Positions 38,369-49,606 are shown, counted from the first letter of the stretch. The stretch: DNA of 64,000 bases from Diplolepis rosae (GCA_030998225.1 JAPYXD010000737.1:1674001-1738000); one strand, 5' to 3'. Program-made: numbers and translations. Notes: generated by a model not told the origin, from the sequence alone.

Positions 38369-40442
38369 TAAAAAAAAACAGTTTTCATTCCTTCAAAGCC
38401 TTCTCTACCAGTTGCCACTTAACTAAACTAGTTATTGTTTCCTTTGTCGTGGTTTTGATATGTAACGGACTCTACCGCTTTTGCATTCATGGGAATTTGT
38501 CCAGGGAATGCTTTATATAAGTTCTTATTTTTTGTAATTTATTATAATTTTTAATAATTTATATAAATTTAAATTAATACATTGTTACCAAATATTTCAC
38601 AATATAATATGAAAATATAATTTTCTCAAACTTTCCTTCTGCCTTAACCTTTCGGCAGTTAGAATAATACTACTTTTATTGATAAAACTATATTGAAAGT
38701 AATTAGAGCATCTTTTTTCGTGTGATAAAATTAAATCGTTTACTTTCATAATACCAACTGATTTTGATACGGCTATATATATGCTGTATGATCACATAAA
38801 ATAAATGATTTGATAAAAATCTTCAGAAGATAAACTGCAATTATCAGAAAGAATAAAGTATTACAAGTTTGAATATTTCATACTTTTTTCTTTCAAAATT
38901 TGAAATTTAGGATGTACAGAGTTTATGTTTCATGTTCGAGAGTTAAAAAATGTTTAATGTTAAGAATATCGATTTCAATGGTTCAATTTTATAAAATTCA
39001 AAAAAAAATTGCAAAGCCTTGATATTTAGAATTTGAAAAATTGATTCTATATAGAGAACAGATTATAAAGTTATTCATTTTAACATTTAGTTCTAAAAAT
39101 GTGAATATTTTTATTTTTAGAAACCTTGAATCTTTAGACCGAGGTGCTTTGGAATTTAAAATATACAAAGTAAAAAGGCTCGTGATGTAAGGTCATGGAT
39201 TATTGAGCGGAAAAGATACAAGGTTAATGCTTGCTATAAAATAAGATAGATGCGGCTCCACTTTACACTGATCGATTTGTGGTGATTTTACAACTTTGTC
39301 TGTCTATAGTTGCTTGTATTGTGTTACCAAAGGTTCAAACAAGCCGCGACTCTTTATATGCAGGATATAAAATCAAAATAAGATTTTACATATATCTTTG
39401 GCGTTTTGTGAGAACAAAACGAATAGGTTATACTTTCGATATACTTTGGTGAATTATTTTATTGCACTCTACTATAAAGGGAAAAGATGCAAAGTTTTTA
39501 AATTGAACTTTACTACCGAATGATACGAACACGATAAACTGTGCCTTAGACCAATAGTAATATGGAAAACGGATCTCAAGACGATTGATGTTTTTAAAAC
39601 TTATATTTGATTTGAAATTTTCTATTACTAGCTTAGTTATTGGCATTCGAGCACAATTAAACAAGTATTCAAAGAATATAGTATATTTGAATTTTTTGCG
39701 AAATGAGTTCAGTGAATTCAAGATCATTCCTTTTCTGGAAGCTTCCCAAATTCTATGAATTTTTACATATTTTTTACCATTTTTGGGATATTTCAGAATT
39801 ATAATAACATTTTTAATGTTCAAATATTTCACCTATATCATATTTATAATCCAATTTATCAATGAACCCTTTTTAAATACTTTTTCTTTCATTCTTATTT
39901 TCAGTATTTGCACGCTTTATCTTGTAAAAAAACAGCACCAACAGTGAGCAAGTCTAGAACTATCAGTACTTATAGAAGTGCAATGTCTACACTCTATAAT
40001 CAAAGACATTATAGCATAGATGCAGCATATGATTAGTTCCGCAACACATCAGTAGAATGGCGCTATAGGCAGTTCTGTGGTTGGGTAAATTTGACAAAAT
40101 TCGGCGTGAGAAAGTTCAATTATAAGTAATTTTACCACATGACAATAGATGCTTTATGGCCAAGTTTGTGATCGGGAAAATTCAGTTGGACTCGGCATAC
40201 TTCGTGAAGCTTTCAAGCGACGCGACGTGGCGAAATAAGATTGCAATTTTCTTTTAAATATTCGAAATGAATATTAAATATTCAAATATTTTAATATTCA
40301 ACTTCAAGTTGATGTTCCCAACGGTGTTGCAGAACAACTGACTCGCTGCTCAACTTTTTTTCTTTCCCTCACAGTTTAAAAGCAAAATTCGTGCAACTTT
40401 CAACAAAACTCGAAATTTCAGGATTTGGATTCAGGATCCAAA
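38369..40442. other. AT-rich region without a recognisable gene
   Basis: The only notable open frame is 134 codons on the minus strand (39428-39832). It is Ile/Lys/Phe/Asn-rich as expected from base composition, has no motif I recognise and no coding-like third-position bias, so it is left uncalled. No element ends were found. Confidence 0.45.
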
Positions 40443-41065
40443 ATAACTTTTGGAAGTCCCAAAACATATTCCACGGTGATCAAATCGTGACAATAGACTT
40501 ACATTAGTTGCTGTCGGAAATTTGTTATTATTTTTACCCGAACATCTAGCAGCATTAGGATCGACCTAAAGATATGAGTCCCAAAATAATTTCTGGAAGT
40601 CCCAAAACATATCTCGGGGAAAAAATCGTGGTAGCGAACTTACTTTAGAAGGTATCAAAAATTTGAAGAATTTTTTTTTTCCAACACCTGGCATTATTCA
40701 AAATTGATATTGCGGATGGGCCTGAAAATTTTTTCTCGATGCCCCAAAAGACATTCCAAGGTGAAAATCGTGGTAGGGAACTCACTTTAGAAGATATCGG
40801 AAATTTGATTAACCTTTTTTTCTCAACACTCGGTAGCACTCAAAATTTATACTGGGGATGGGCCTAGAAATTATTTCTCAATGCTCCAAAAGACATTCTG
40901 TGGGGAAGTCGTGGCAGCGAGCATACTTTGAGAGATATAGAAAATTTGATGAATTTTTTTTGCCTACACTCGATAGGATTCGTAATTCATATTGGGCATG
41001 GGCCTTAAAATTATTCGTCGATGCCCCAAAAGACATTCCGAAGCAAAAATCGTGGAAGCGAACTT
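40443..41065. repeat. Diverged tandem repeat, ~142-bp unit, ~4.5 copies
   Basis: The phrase CCCAAAAGACATTC (variants CCCAAAACATATTC and similar) recurs at about 40457, 40603, 40742, 40884 and 41025, each followed by AAATCGTGG, then ACTTTAGAA/GATAT and AAATTTG..AATTTTTTT, and later a TGGGCC-like word (GGATGGGCCT in the last three units). The spacing is 139-146 bp. Copies are much more diverged than the large satellite and share no sequence with it, so this is an older, independent array. No coding sense is kept across units. Confidence 0.85.
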
Positions 41066-41849
41066 AATTAACAAACACATTTGAATTGATTTTGAAAAAA
41101 TATTTTTTAAAATAATTTAATCAATTTGTTGCGTCATAATCACGTAAATGCTCACTTTATTTGAAGGTTCCTCGTTTTAAGGTACTTCATCGAAAATAGA
41201 ACGAAAATTGGACCTTAGTCAAAAACAGATAATTTTTCTCCCAAGAATAGGAATATTATTATTGAAAGGGCTATTGTGAAAGAGAAAAGATTATTTTTCA
41301 TGAAAAAAATTTGAAACACAAAAAAATAATTTTATTTCTGCCCCAACTTTTTTTCTTATTGCTTCTTACCAAATTTTAGAAAATTATGCGATTCTAATGA
41401 ATCATGAATCATTTTTTCAGAGAAAATATTCTACACAACTTCACCGTTTCCAATTTTTGAAAATAAATTATTTAATGGCTGAAACCATAAAAAAATAATT
41501 TTCAAAACGAAATTTTTATAAACAAATTACTGAATTGGATAATAATTGATTCATTTTCAAAAATTGCAAACGGTTAAGTTGTAGAGAATCTTTTTATTGA
41601 AAAAGTGGTTGATAGTTTATTAGAATTGCATAATTTTTTTAAATGTTTAATAATAAAATTGCCATTCATAAAAGCAAAATTACCTATTTTATTTTATTTA
41701 AAAAAGTCAATTAATTTTATAAACAAATTGAAACGTTTGCAAAATATTGGCACAGGTTATTTGGAAAAATATGAAGAAAAGAAAACAGGGAGAGAAGTTA
41801 CGGTACCTTGTAGATTTGATCTAATTCGCAGATAATCCCTTCAACTAAG
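41066..41849. other. AT-rich spacer
   Basis: Homopolymer-rich sequence with several long A/T runs. A 76-codon open frame at 41605-41835 is AT-driven and unrecognised. Nothing else is seen. Confidence 0.45.
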
Positions 41850-42273
41850 CGTCCGGATGCAATAATCATTCGAGCGCTCGAAAACTCGTAAAAGCCATTG
41901 GTCACGTTTTGACGACACGAGTAAAAACTGAAAGTCCGAAATCACATAAATAAAAAATATATTATTATAGAACTCTTAAAATCAAACCGAGATTGTGTTG
42001 AAATTTTTTTTGTTAAGTTCGTACTTTTGACAATAAAAAATAAAATCAACAGATTTTTCACACTAGAGAAACCATGCTTTTCAATGCACAACTCGACGAA
42101 AATTGGTTAAATTATTAGTGAAATTAATAGTTATTGGTGTCAATCTAGTCGTGATGCTTCAGCGATTCCTACACGATAATTTAAGTGGTAACCAATTTAT
42201 ACTTTTCACATGTTTGGGAATCAATCAACGAAAAATTAAGTAGTTAAATGGCGATGTAAAACTGTGAATGCTC
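41850..42273 (+). repeat. Left inverted arm of the composite element, part 1
   Basis: From CGGATGCAATAATC onward this segment is the reverse complement of the right arm (from about 53385 leftward), with the TIR element at 52596-53331 removed. Shared landmarks are GAGCGCTCG, ACGACGAAAATTGG-type words, GTGTAGGAATCGCTGAAGC (complement) and AATTAAGTAG. The BEL element interrupts it at 42274. It holds no gene. Confidence 0.85.
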
Positions 42274-42981
42274 AAAAATGTTGAAGTTCGTTCCTCTAAA
42301 ATGAGTTGAGGTACGAAAGGATTGAACTTGTGTCGACTGCAACATACACAACGTTGAATACCTTCTTATTAAATTAACTGAGGTGTGCAAGGGTTGAATT
42401 TATGTTCAATAAAACGTACAATATCCATTTAAATGTGACAACTTAACTTTATTTCAAGATATAATGGAGGTTTACTTAAACTTGAATGCGCGTGATTTGC
42501 TAAGGGCTGACTCGAGTGTTAGAATACTGCATCGGTCAGTTGCCTTAATTAGAATGTTTTCTCTTCTCCTAGGTTGATACCTTCAAGTCCTGAGTGATAC
42601 ATATTGTCTAGGATGTACGCTCCGATCCTTGCCGAAGTGTCCCGACTCGGAAAAACCCACGAATCATGCTGGTATTGAATCTCGAATGGACGAACGCAAT
42701 TAAACCCTAGAGTTTACAGTTTAGCAGTAGTATAATCTATCTAGCATTCTTAGTAGGACCTATCCTTCAATTACAGAGTTGGGCTAAACCCGAAGCATAA
42801 AAGATGCCAAAGCTTAAGCGGCTTATTGTAATAAAGAATTGAAAATCCCGAAACTATTTGCTACTTTCTATGTTGAAACATCTGTCTTTACCTGATACTT
42901 AAAATGAATCATAAAGCATAATTTACTGAAGAACATTGGTTTCGTAGACAGAAAATGTAACTAAATTGTTCCCACGGAACA
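42274..42981 (-). repeat. BEL/Pao LTR, 3' copy (relative to pol)
   Basis: Runs from AAAAATGTTGAAG to CCCACGGAACA on the plus strand. In pol orientation it starts TGTTCC, and it is preceded by a G-rich GGGGCCCGGCA stretch that may serve as the polypurine tract. The 5-A tip is included because it is absent from the empty target site and present at both LTRs. Confidence 0.93.
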
Positions 42982-43141
42982 TGCCGGGCCCCGTTGAACG
43001 ATCTACGTTCAAGAAGGCTCGAGTGATATTTTATAAATATAAGCATTTTACAGGTAGTTGATTACAGATTTGTGAAGCGATTACATATTGAATCGAATTT
43101 ATGATTTGATATCCGATCATAACTATTTTCTAACAGAGATA
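42982..43141 (-). other. BEL/Pao 3' untranslated segment
   Basis: About 160 bp between the pol stop codon and the 3' LTR; it contains the candidate polypurine tract next to the LTR. No other feature seen. Confidence 0.6.
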
Positions 43142-46100
43142 TTAAGCTTCTATGGGGAGTGGATACACCTGTTTTAATGATCGCTTGTATGTTCCTGATG
43201 AACATTGAAGAGTGACGGTACGAATTACGCCGTCATTACCTGGATGTGTAGAAATGATACGACCAAGTTTCCAGTTCATCGGTGGTAGATTATCTTCATT
43301 GATGACTACTAGAGTTCCCTTCTTGATTTGACTCTGGTCGGTGGACGTCTGCCATTTGCTCCTGGTGATAAGTTCATTCAAATATTCTTTGTGCCATCGG
43401 GACCAAAAATGATGTCGCATTTGCTGGGCTAACTGCCAGCTGCTCAAACGGTTTGCTGGAAGGTTACGCAATTCCGTCTGTGGAAGACTTGTCATAGAAT
43501 TACCGATCAAGAAATGTCCAGGAGTCAGTGGAAGGAAATCATTAGGATCTGACGATAAGGGAGTAAGAGGACGAGAGTTGAGAACAGCTTCTATTTCAAC
43601 CACATAAGTTTGAAGTTGCTCGTAAGTCAACAATGACGTGCCTGCTATTCTTGTAAAATGATATTTAAAGGATTTAACGCCTGCTTCCCAGAGACCTCCA
43701 AAATGTGGTGCTCTGGGTGGAATAAAATGCCAAGTGATCCTCTTATTAGACAAAAAGTCTCGAACCTTGCTGTTCTTTTCTATATTTTCGATCTCTTTAT
43801 ATAAACTCTTTAATTCGTTCTTTGCACCAATGAACGTAGTAGCGTTATCTGATGATATAGAATTTACGATTCCTCGGCGCGCAAGGAAGCGTCTTAAGCA
43901 AGCTATGAAAGCTTCGGTCGTTAGATCACTGACTAATTCTAAATGCAGTGCCTTAGTGGCAAAACAAACAAAAACTGCAACATAAGTTTTAACTTTAGTC
44001 CGATTTCGATGTCGGTGTTCTTTGACATAAAAAGGCCCGCAATAATCAACTCCCGTATTGAGAAAAGGTCGTGTGAACGAAAGCCGATTTTGGGGGAGAT
44101 TTCCCATTAAATATTTAATTTCCCGCGGTTTTGCTCGAAAACATGTTATACATTGTCGAATCACGTGTCTAACTGTATTGCGACCGTCGATTGGCCAATA
44201 TTTCTCACGAAGACTGTATAAGGTTGCTTGAGTTCCGGCATGCAAGTGCTCAATATGAACATTTCGAATTATAAGTGTAGTGACGTGGTGATTTTTTGGA
44301 AGTATTATTGGGTGTTTTTGTGAATCGTTCATATTTGCATTGTTTAATCTCCCACCTACCTTAATGACATCTTGATCTAAAAAAGGATTAAGCCGGAGCA
44401 ATTTACTTTTGGAGCTGACATTTTCGTTATGAGTTAATGCGCGAATTTCGTCAGGGAAGGCTTCGATTTGAACAAGCTTAATTACGATGTGTAATGCCGC
44501 GTTTCTTTCATCTTCTGAAAGTGGACCCTGAGTTTTATTTTTTGCCTTCAGATTATTGAAAAATCTGAAACAGTATGAAATAACATTTACCAGTTTTGTT
44601 ATCTTACTATATTTTTCGAGGAGATTTTTTCTTGCTTGTGTTATTTTAAGCGAGACAATGGGTCGCACTGCGCGTTTTTCTGGAGTTTCTCCTGTTTTGA
44701 ATTCCAATTGTGGCCAATTTTGAGGATCTTGGTTGAGCCACGTAGGACCGTGTTGCCACATATTATTACGCAAGAAATCCTGAACACCTTGACCGCGTGA
44801 AATTGAGTCTGCAGGATTGCTCTGCGTAGGTACGTGTCTCCAATCTTGAACTTGAGTCGTTGCTTGTATCTCAGCAACTCGATTTGCGACAAACGTTTTT
44901 AACGTGTCAGGTGGAGTATTGATCCAATTGAGGACAATTGTGGAATCAGACCAGAAGTAGACATTGTTAATTGACAAATGCAAGGATTGCTTGACTAAGT
45001 TGTACAGCTTAACTAGCAATGTGGCAGCACACAACTCTAGCCTGGGTAAGGTGGTTGTTTTTATTGGAGCAACTCGTGATTTTGAACAAATCAGGGATAC
45101 GTGATGCTTCCCTTCTTTATTCGTAGAACGAAGATAGAAACAGGCTCCATAGGCCTTTTCACTGGCATCGCAGAATCCATGCAATTGAAGGTTGCTAGGT
45201 TCTGGACTCACGATGCATCTTTGGAATTTAATATTGTTAAGAGTGGATAAGTGGATTTTATATTCGTCCCATTTTACCTTGATATCATCTGGGACTGCGT
45301 CATCCCATTTTAAACTTGATTTCCAGAGTTGCTGAATCATAATTTTAGCAATTACTATTACTGGACCCAATAATCCTAGTGGATCGAATAGTTTCGCTGT
45401 TTGTGATAAAATTGACCTTTTGGTCGTTTTTTCTTTAGAATTTGGAAGGTTGACAGTGTATAAAAACGAATCTGTCATTGAGTCCCAATGAAGGCCTAGA
45501 GTTTTGACTGCTTCTGTGGGATCGAGAGAGAGATGCGAGCTTGACGCATCGCTGGAAATTTCGTTACGTAGTTGAAAATGATTTGAGGCCCATTTTCTCA
45601 AGTTGAAACCTCCCTTTTTCAGAAGAACGATTAATTCGTTGCGGAGTTCAATAGCCTCTTGGAGATTTTGTGCTCCTGTAAACAAATCGTCGACATAGAA
45701 ATCTCGTTTCAAAATTTGAGACGCTATTGGGTGTGACTCGTATTCGTCGTCAGCTAATTTATGAAGTGTTCGAATCGCGAGGAATGGTGCACAAGCTGTG
45801 CCGAATGTCACAGTATTTAACGCATAAGTTCTGACTGGTTCATTGGGATTAGAACGCCAGATTATTTTTTGAAAGAGGCTATCTTCTGGGGCCACTCGTA
45901 CTTGTCTATACATTTGCTGAATGTCAGCTGTTAATGCGTATACGAATGACCGAAATCTGAGAACAATAGAAAATAAATCTTCCTGAATTGTTGGGCCAAC
46001 CATAAGTGTGTCGTTTAATGAAATGCCTGATGATGTTTTAGCGGAACCATCAAAAACGACTCGAGTTTTTGTGGTAAGGGTGGAATTTTTTATCACTGCG

Positions 46101-46456
46101 TGATGGGGCAGATAATAACCGTAGCTTGACGTTTTATTGTCATCGGGAAGTAAGCACATGTGACCTTCATCGAGATAATTTTGAATGCACTCAGAATATT
46201 CAGACCTTAAATTTGGTTTGATTTTGAATTTCTTTTCGAGTGCAAGAAATCTTTGGAAAGCTGTGTTATGAGAATCACCTAACAAATTCTTTTTGTCATT
46301 AAAAGGTAGTGTGGTTCCGTCTGCGTGTATGCTTTTCTTTGAGCGTGTGCTGATGAAATTCTTGACAAGCGCCCAGTGTTTAAGTAATTCCTCCTTACTG
46401 TTGCACATTTTCATCGAGTTCCAGTCCTTCAAGATTTCATCAAGAAGAGGAAACAA
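43142..46456 (-). CDS. BEL/Pao pol polyprotein: reverse transcriptase, RNase H, integrase
   Basis: A 1104-codon uninterrupted frame. Residues ~45-260 are the reverse transcriptase (RVVFDGSAKTSSG, LTADIQQMYRQV, catalytic YVDDLFTG near 254). RNase H-like sequence follows (FCDASEKAYGACFYL near 440, WSDSTIVLNWI near 510, NPADSISRG). The integrase has an HHCC zinc site (HIEHLHAGTQ..., CITC, ~735-775), a catalytic triad in GVDYCGPF (~800), SSDNATTF (~860) and GGLWEAGVK (~905), and a C-terminal DUF5641-type domain (HFWSRWHKEYL to the end), all typical of BEL/Pao. The enzyme copies element RNA into DNA and inserts it. A full BEL polyprotein also carries gag and an aspartic protease at the N-terminus; both are missing here, so the ATG at 46456 is merely the first in the remaining frame. 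The intact pol suggests youth. Confidence 0.97.
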   Translation of the reverse strand: MFPLLDEILKDWNSMKMCNSKEELLKHWALVKNFISTRSKKSIHADGTTLPFNDKKNLLGDSHNTAFQRFLALEKKFKIKPNLRSEYSECIQNYLDEGHMCLLPDDNKTSSYGYYLPHHAVIKNSTLTTKTRVVFDGSAKTSSGISLNDTLMVGPTIQEDLFSIVLRFRSFVYALTADIQQMYRQVRVAPEDSLFQKIIWRSNPNEPVRTYALNTVTFGTACAPFLAIRTLHKLADDEYESHPIASQILKRDFYVDDLFTGAQNLQEAIELRNELIVLLKKGGFNLRKWASNHFQLRNEISSDASSSHLSLDPTEAVKTLGLHWDSMTDSFLYTVNLPNSKEKTTKRSILSQTAKLFDPLGLLGPVIVIAKIMIQQLWKSSLKWDDAVPDDIKVKWDEYKIHLSTLNNIKFQRCIVSPEPSNLQLHGFCDASEKAYGACFYLRSTNKEGKHHVSLICSKSRVAPIKTTTLPRLELCAATLLVKLYNLVKQSLHLSINNVYFWSDSTIVLNWINTPPDTLKTFVANRVAEIQATTQVQDWRHVPTQSNPADSISRGQGVQDFLRNNMWQHGPTWLNQDPQNWPQLEFKTGETPEKRAVRPIVSLKITQARKNLLEKYSKITKLVNVISYCFRFFNNLKAKNKTQGPLSEDERNAALHIVIKLVQIEAFPDEIRALTHNENVSSKSKLLRLNPFLDQDVIKVGGRLNNANMNDSQKHPIILPKNHHVTTLIIRNVHIEHLHAGTQATLYSLREKYWPIDGRNTVRHVIRQCITCFRAKPREIKYLMGNLPQNRLSFTRPFLNTGVDYCGPFYVKEHRHRNRTKVKTYVAVFVCFATKALHLELVSDLTTEAFIACLRRFLARRGIVNSISSDNATTFIGAKNELKSLYKEIENIEKNSKVRDFLSNKRITWHFIPPRAPHFGGLWEAGVKSFKYHFTRIAGTSLLTYEQLQTYVVEIEAVLNSRPLTPLSSDPNDFLPLTPGHFLIGNSMTSLPQTELRNLPANRLSSWQLAQQMRHHFWSRWHKEYLNELITRSKWQTSTDQSQIKKGTLVVINEDNLPPMNWKLGRIISTHPGNDGVIRTVTLQCSSGTYKRSLKQVYPLPIEA

Positions 46457-46634
46457 TAGAATCTTCGCTCATCAGCTGCTTTCATGCAGCTCCACACCTT
46501 TCATAGGAGAGTCAAAGTAAGTCATTAGAACTACCGATCTATATCCATTTCCACATTTTATTCGTCTTTTGAAACTCAATAAGGTATCTTATTTCAACCC
46601 ACATCGGTGTAGAATAAAGCTTAATTGTCACAAT

Positions 46635-46740
46635 GACGGAAGCACAAATAGTAGACTTAAAAAAGCAACGCGGAAATATAAAACGCCTTTTGACCAACTT
46701 TGAAACGATTTTAAATTCAATCAATCCGGCTCGAAGGACC
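46635..46740 (+). pseudogene. Possible inverted gag N-terminus of the BEL element
   Basis: On the strand opposite to pol, an ATG at 46635 opens a frame with IVDLKKQRGNIKRLLTNFET, a pattern (basic K-x-R-G-x-I-K-x-x-L-T helix) that I know from the start of BEL/Pao gag proteins. It runs rightward into the LTR and soon stops. If correct, a piece carrying the start of gag was inverted during the deletion that removed gag and protease. It is short, so chance resemblance is possible. Confidence 0.4.
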
Positions 46741-47448
46741 AAAAATGTTGAAGTTCGTTCCTCTAAAATAAGTTGAGGTACGAAAGGATTGAACTTGTGT
46801 CGACTGAAACGTACACAACATTGAATACCTTCTTATTAAATTAACTGAGGTATGCAAGGGTTGAATTTATGTTCAATAAAACGTACAATATCCATTTAAA
46901 TGTGACAACTTAACTTTATTTCAAGATATAATGGAGGTTTACTTAAACTTGAATGCGCGTGATTTGCTAAGGGCTGACTCGAGTGTTAGAATACTGCATC
47001 GGTCAGTTGCCTTAATTAGAATGTTTTCTCTTCTCCTAGGTTGATACCTTCAAGTCCTGAGTGATACATATTGTCTAGGATGTACGCTCCGATCCTTGCC
47101 GAAGTGTCCCGACTCGGAAAAACCCACGAATCATGCTGGTATTGAATCTCGAATGGACGAACGCAATTAAACCCTAGAGTTTACAGTTTAGCAGTAGTAT
47201 AATCTATCTAGCATTCTTAGTAGGACCTATCCTTCAATTACAGAGTTGGGCTAAACCCGAAGCATAAAAGATGCCAAAGCTTAAGCGGCTTATTGTAATA
47301 AAGAATTGAAAATCCCGAAACTATTTGCTACTTTCTATGTTGAAACATCTGTCTTTACCTGATACTTAAAATGAATCATAAAGCATAATTTACTGAAGAA
47401 CATTGGTTTCGTAGACAGAAAATGTAACTAAATTGTTCCCACGGAACA
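46741..47448 (-). repeat. BEL/Pao LTR, 5' copy (relative to pol)
   Basis: Same length as the left LTR and about 99% identical. Differences from the left copy include A for G in AAAATAAGTTGAGG, and GAAACGTACACAACATTG for GCAACATACACAACGTTG. Followed directly by the second copy of the 12-bp target duplication. Confidence 0.93.
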
Positions 47449-47460
47449 CTGTGAATGCTC

Positions 47461-47690
47461 GACACGCGCATGACCGAATCGCACTCAGATTCAACAGTCA
47501 TATGTGCCATCGTCGATAAAATATTCTTTTTACTGGTGAATAACGACAAATAATCTTGAAAAAATAATATTTATATTTCAGACTCAATTTACATCAGGTT
47601 AAATACATATTTTGTATACGTTTTTAATATTTACATTAAAACGACTAAAAAACTTTATATACCTATATATGTAAATTTTTCTATCATTTT
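47461..47690 (+). repeat. Left inverted arm of the composite element, part 2
   Basis: Continues the left arm beyond the BEL insertion: CGCGCATGACCGAATCGC, AATATTCTTTTTACTGGTG and ACGACTAAAAAAC are the reverse complement of right-arm sequence at about 51887-52090. Homology stops at TATACCTATAT, where the foldback repeat begins. Confidence 0.85.
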
Positions 47691-48373
47691 CGTTGCCCGT
47701 TTTTTTTAACACCATGGGGTTGAAGTTTCAGACGTATATTCAGACGAAAATGTTTTTTCTTTATCAACTTAATATGTCTGAACTTTAATAACAATAGGTG
47801 TGAAATCCGTCCTACATTTCTAAATGCAACATCTTGCTCAAAAACACAAAAACTGACCCGAAATTCATTGATTTTGAGTTAGACGGTAAATTATCGTCTA
47901 AAACTAAAAACTTCTGACATTTTTCACATGTCCCACCCGATAGATGATAACAAAAGCTACTCAAAAAATTTTTTTTTTTAAATTCACTTGTCGGAAGACA
48001 GTCAAAACGGGCAACGTTGACCCGAAATTCGTTGACTTTAAGTTAGTGGTAAATTCTCGCCTAAAACTAAAAACTTCTGACATTTTTCACATGCCTCATC
48101 TGGAAGGTGATGACAGAAGCTACTGATAGAAGCAGCTACTAACAAAAGTAGCTTCTCTTATCATCTTTCAGATAGGGCATGTGGAAAATGTCAGAAGTTT
48201 TTAGTTTTGAGCGAGAATTTATCGTCTAACTGAAAATCAATGAATTTCGAATCAGTTTTTGTGTTTTTGAGCATAAAGAAAAAAAAAGATTTTCGTCAGA
48301 ATATACGTCTGAAACTGCAGCCCTATTGTGTTAAAAAAACGGACAAAGAAAATGATATAAATATTTACGTATA
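47690..48373. mobile_element. Foldback repeat with internal duplication
   Basis: The left arm (ATCATTTTCGTTGCCCG, AGTTTCAGACGTATATTC) is mirrored on the right (GAATATACGTCTGAAACT and onward). Inside, the unit CTAAAACTAAAAACTTCTGA ... TTTTTCACATG with CCCGAAATTC upstream occurs twice in direct orientation (starting about 47855 and 48020) and once inverted (about 48180-48250). No coding potential. It lies exactly between the left long arm and element B, so it inserted at or near that junction. Confidence 0.75.
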
Positions 48374-48554
48374 TGGGTGATTCTCTGCGAGGATGCAGTT
48401 TTGTGTCTTTTGAGGATTGTACGCTTAGCTTAGCATTTTTCAAATCATTGAGTACATAAACACGTTCAAAGAACTTTTATTTTACTAACCCCGATGAATT
48501 ATTTGTTCAGATAAGCATTTTCATTTTTCTGAAGCACATAATGCACTCCAAATG

Positions 48555-48568
48555 TCACAACCGTGGCA
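48555..48568 (+). repeat. 14-mer TCACAACCGTGGCA, first of a dispersed set
   Basis: Exact copies begin at 48555, 48940, 49094, 49119 and 51672 on the plus strand, a one-mismatch copy at 51692, and an exact minus-strand copy at 63643-63656. Most have TG just before. All lie inside element B copies. With one preceding base pair the site forms a near-dyad TGTCAC-AACC-GTGGCA. Confidence 0.9.
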
Positions 48569-49606
48569 TGTCCTAAACCCTGATTTCCTGAAAATGTTAT
48601 CTAATCACGACTTGAATCTTTCGCGAAATAGTAAATGAGCTATATGTGTCAGCAATAAGTAATTGTACCTGAAATATTTGAAGTTTTTGTAATTTTTCCA
48701 CGTTTTTCAAATTACCTAACTAGACTGAAAAAGTGTCCATCAGTTTTGATAAAAATTACATGCTTTGAATTATTATTTTTTTTCTTTTGTATCGTGCTTT
48801 GTTTTGCGCCTTGCATTTGTCAATTCGAATCAGCAGTGATCTCTGTACGTTTTGACAGCGATGTGTTAGTCTAAACAAAATTTGTGTGTATTTTATCACC
48901 CGAGAAATATCAAAAAACGGTACGTATAAAAAATGTATGTCACAACCGTGGCACTTGTATCTTCGGAGTATCAAATAATTTATTGTGCATTTAACTATTT
49001 TTTATTGACGTTTGCTAGCAGAACCTCAAAATATTTCGGAAAATTTCCTAACTCAAACCGCTTCTCTGTAATGATCAAATAACTATCAAAATGTCACAAC
49101 CGTGGCACGCGCGAAATCTCACAACCGTGGCAGTTTTTTTACTTCGGAGAAAAACTTTATGGAATGTGAATTTGTTGTGCACAACTGATTTTAACAATGT
49201 ATTGTGGTTAACATTATAAAAATATTGTGTGCTGCTGCACAAAATAATAGGAATCAGGGGTGTAGGTAAAAAAAAATTTCGGGAGGGGTTTTTCGAAAAA
49301 AATATATTTCCTTCGGTATTTTGTAATTTTTATTCTTTGACGATCTGGTTACTAGAGTAAGATTTTTCAATTTTTTTATTTTTAAAGTCATACAACTTTT
49401 GGAGTTGTAGATTTTTCATGATTGTATTTAATGTAACGGCGTACGATTTTTGTGATTTTCAAGTCACTGAAGCTTAGGTTTTTTTTTACATTCTCATCAT
49501 GGATGAGAAGGTATTGGTTTTATGTGAAAAATGACTTTTGAAATTTTTATCAAATCTTTACGTTTTGAGACCCCCTGAGTCAGAAAAAACGGTTTTTACG
49601 AAAGTG

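Larger units (their letters stand above)
42274..47448 (-). mobile_element. BEL/Pao LTR retrotransposon, internally deleted
   Basis: Two 708-bp direct LTRs flank a minus-strand pol frame. The LTRs differ at about five positions, all in the first ~115 bp of the plus-strand copy, so insertion is recent. Gag (as expected ahead of pol) and protease are missing: only ~285 bp separate pol from its upstream LTR. A TGGTCCTTCGAGCCGGA stretch next to the right LTR, on the minus strand, looks like a BEL primer-binding region and agrees with minus-strand orientation. The element is bracketed by CTGTGAATGCTC (42262-42273 and 47449-47460); the right arm of the composite carries this site once, unfilled, so the 12 bp are a target-site duplication. 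Confidence 0.95.

Noticed and set aside
39428..39832. 134-codon minus-strand frame
   Set aside because: Composition (Ile, Lys, Phe, Asn) follows local AT content; no motif, no neighbouring gene signals and no frame-specific bias.
43734..44892. Open frames overlapping BEL pol
   Set aside because: Shadows of the pol reading frame in other frames or strands.
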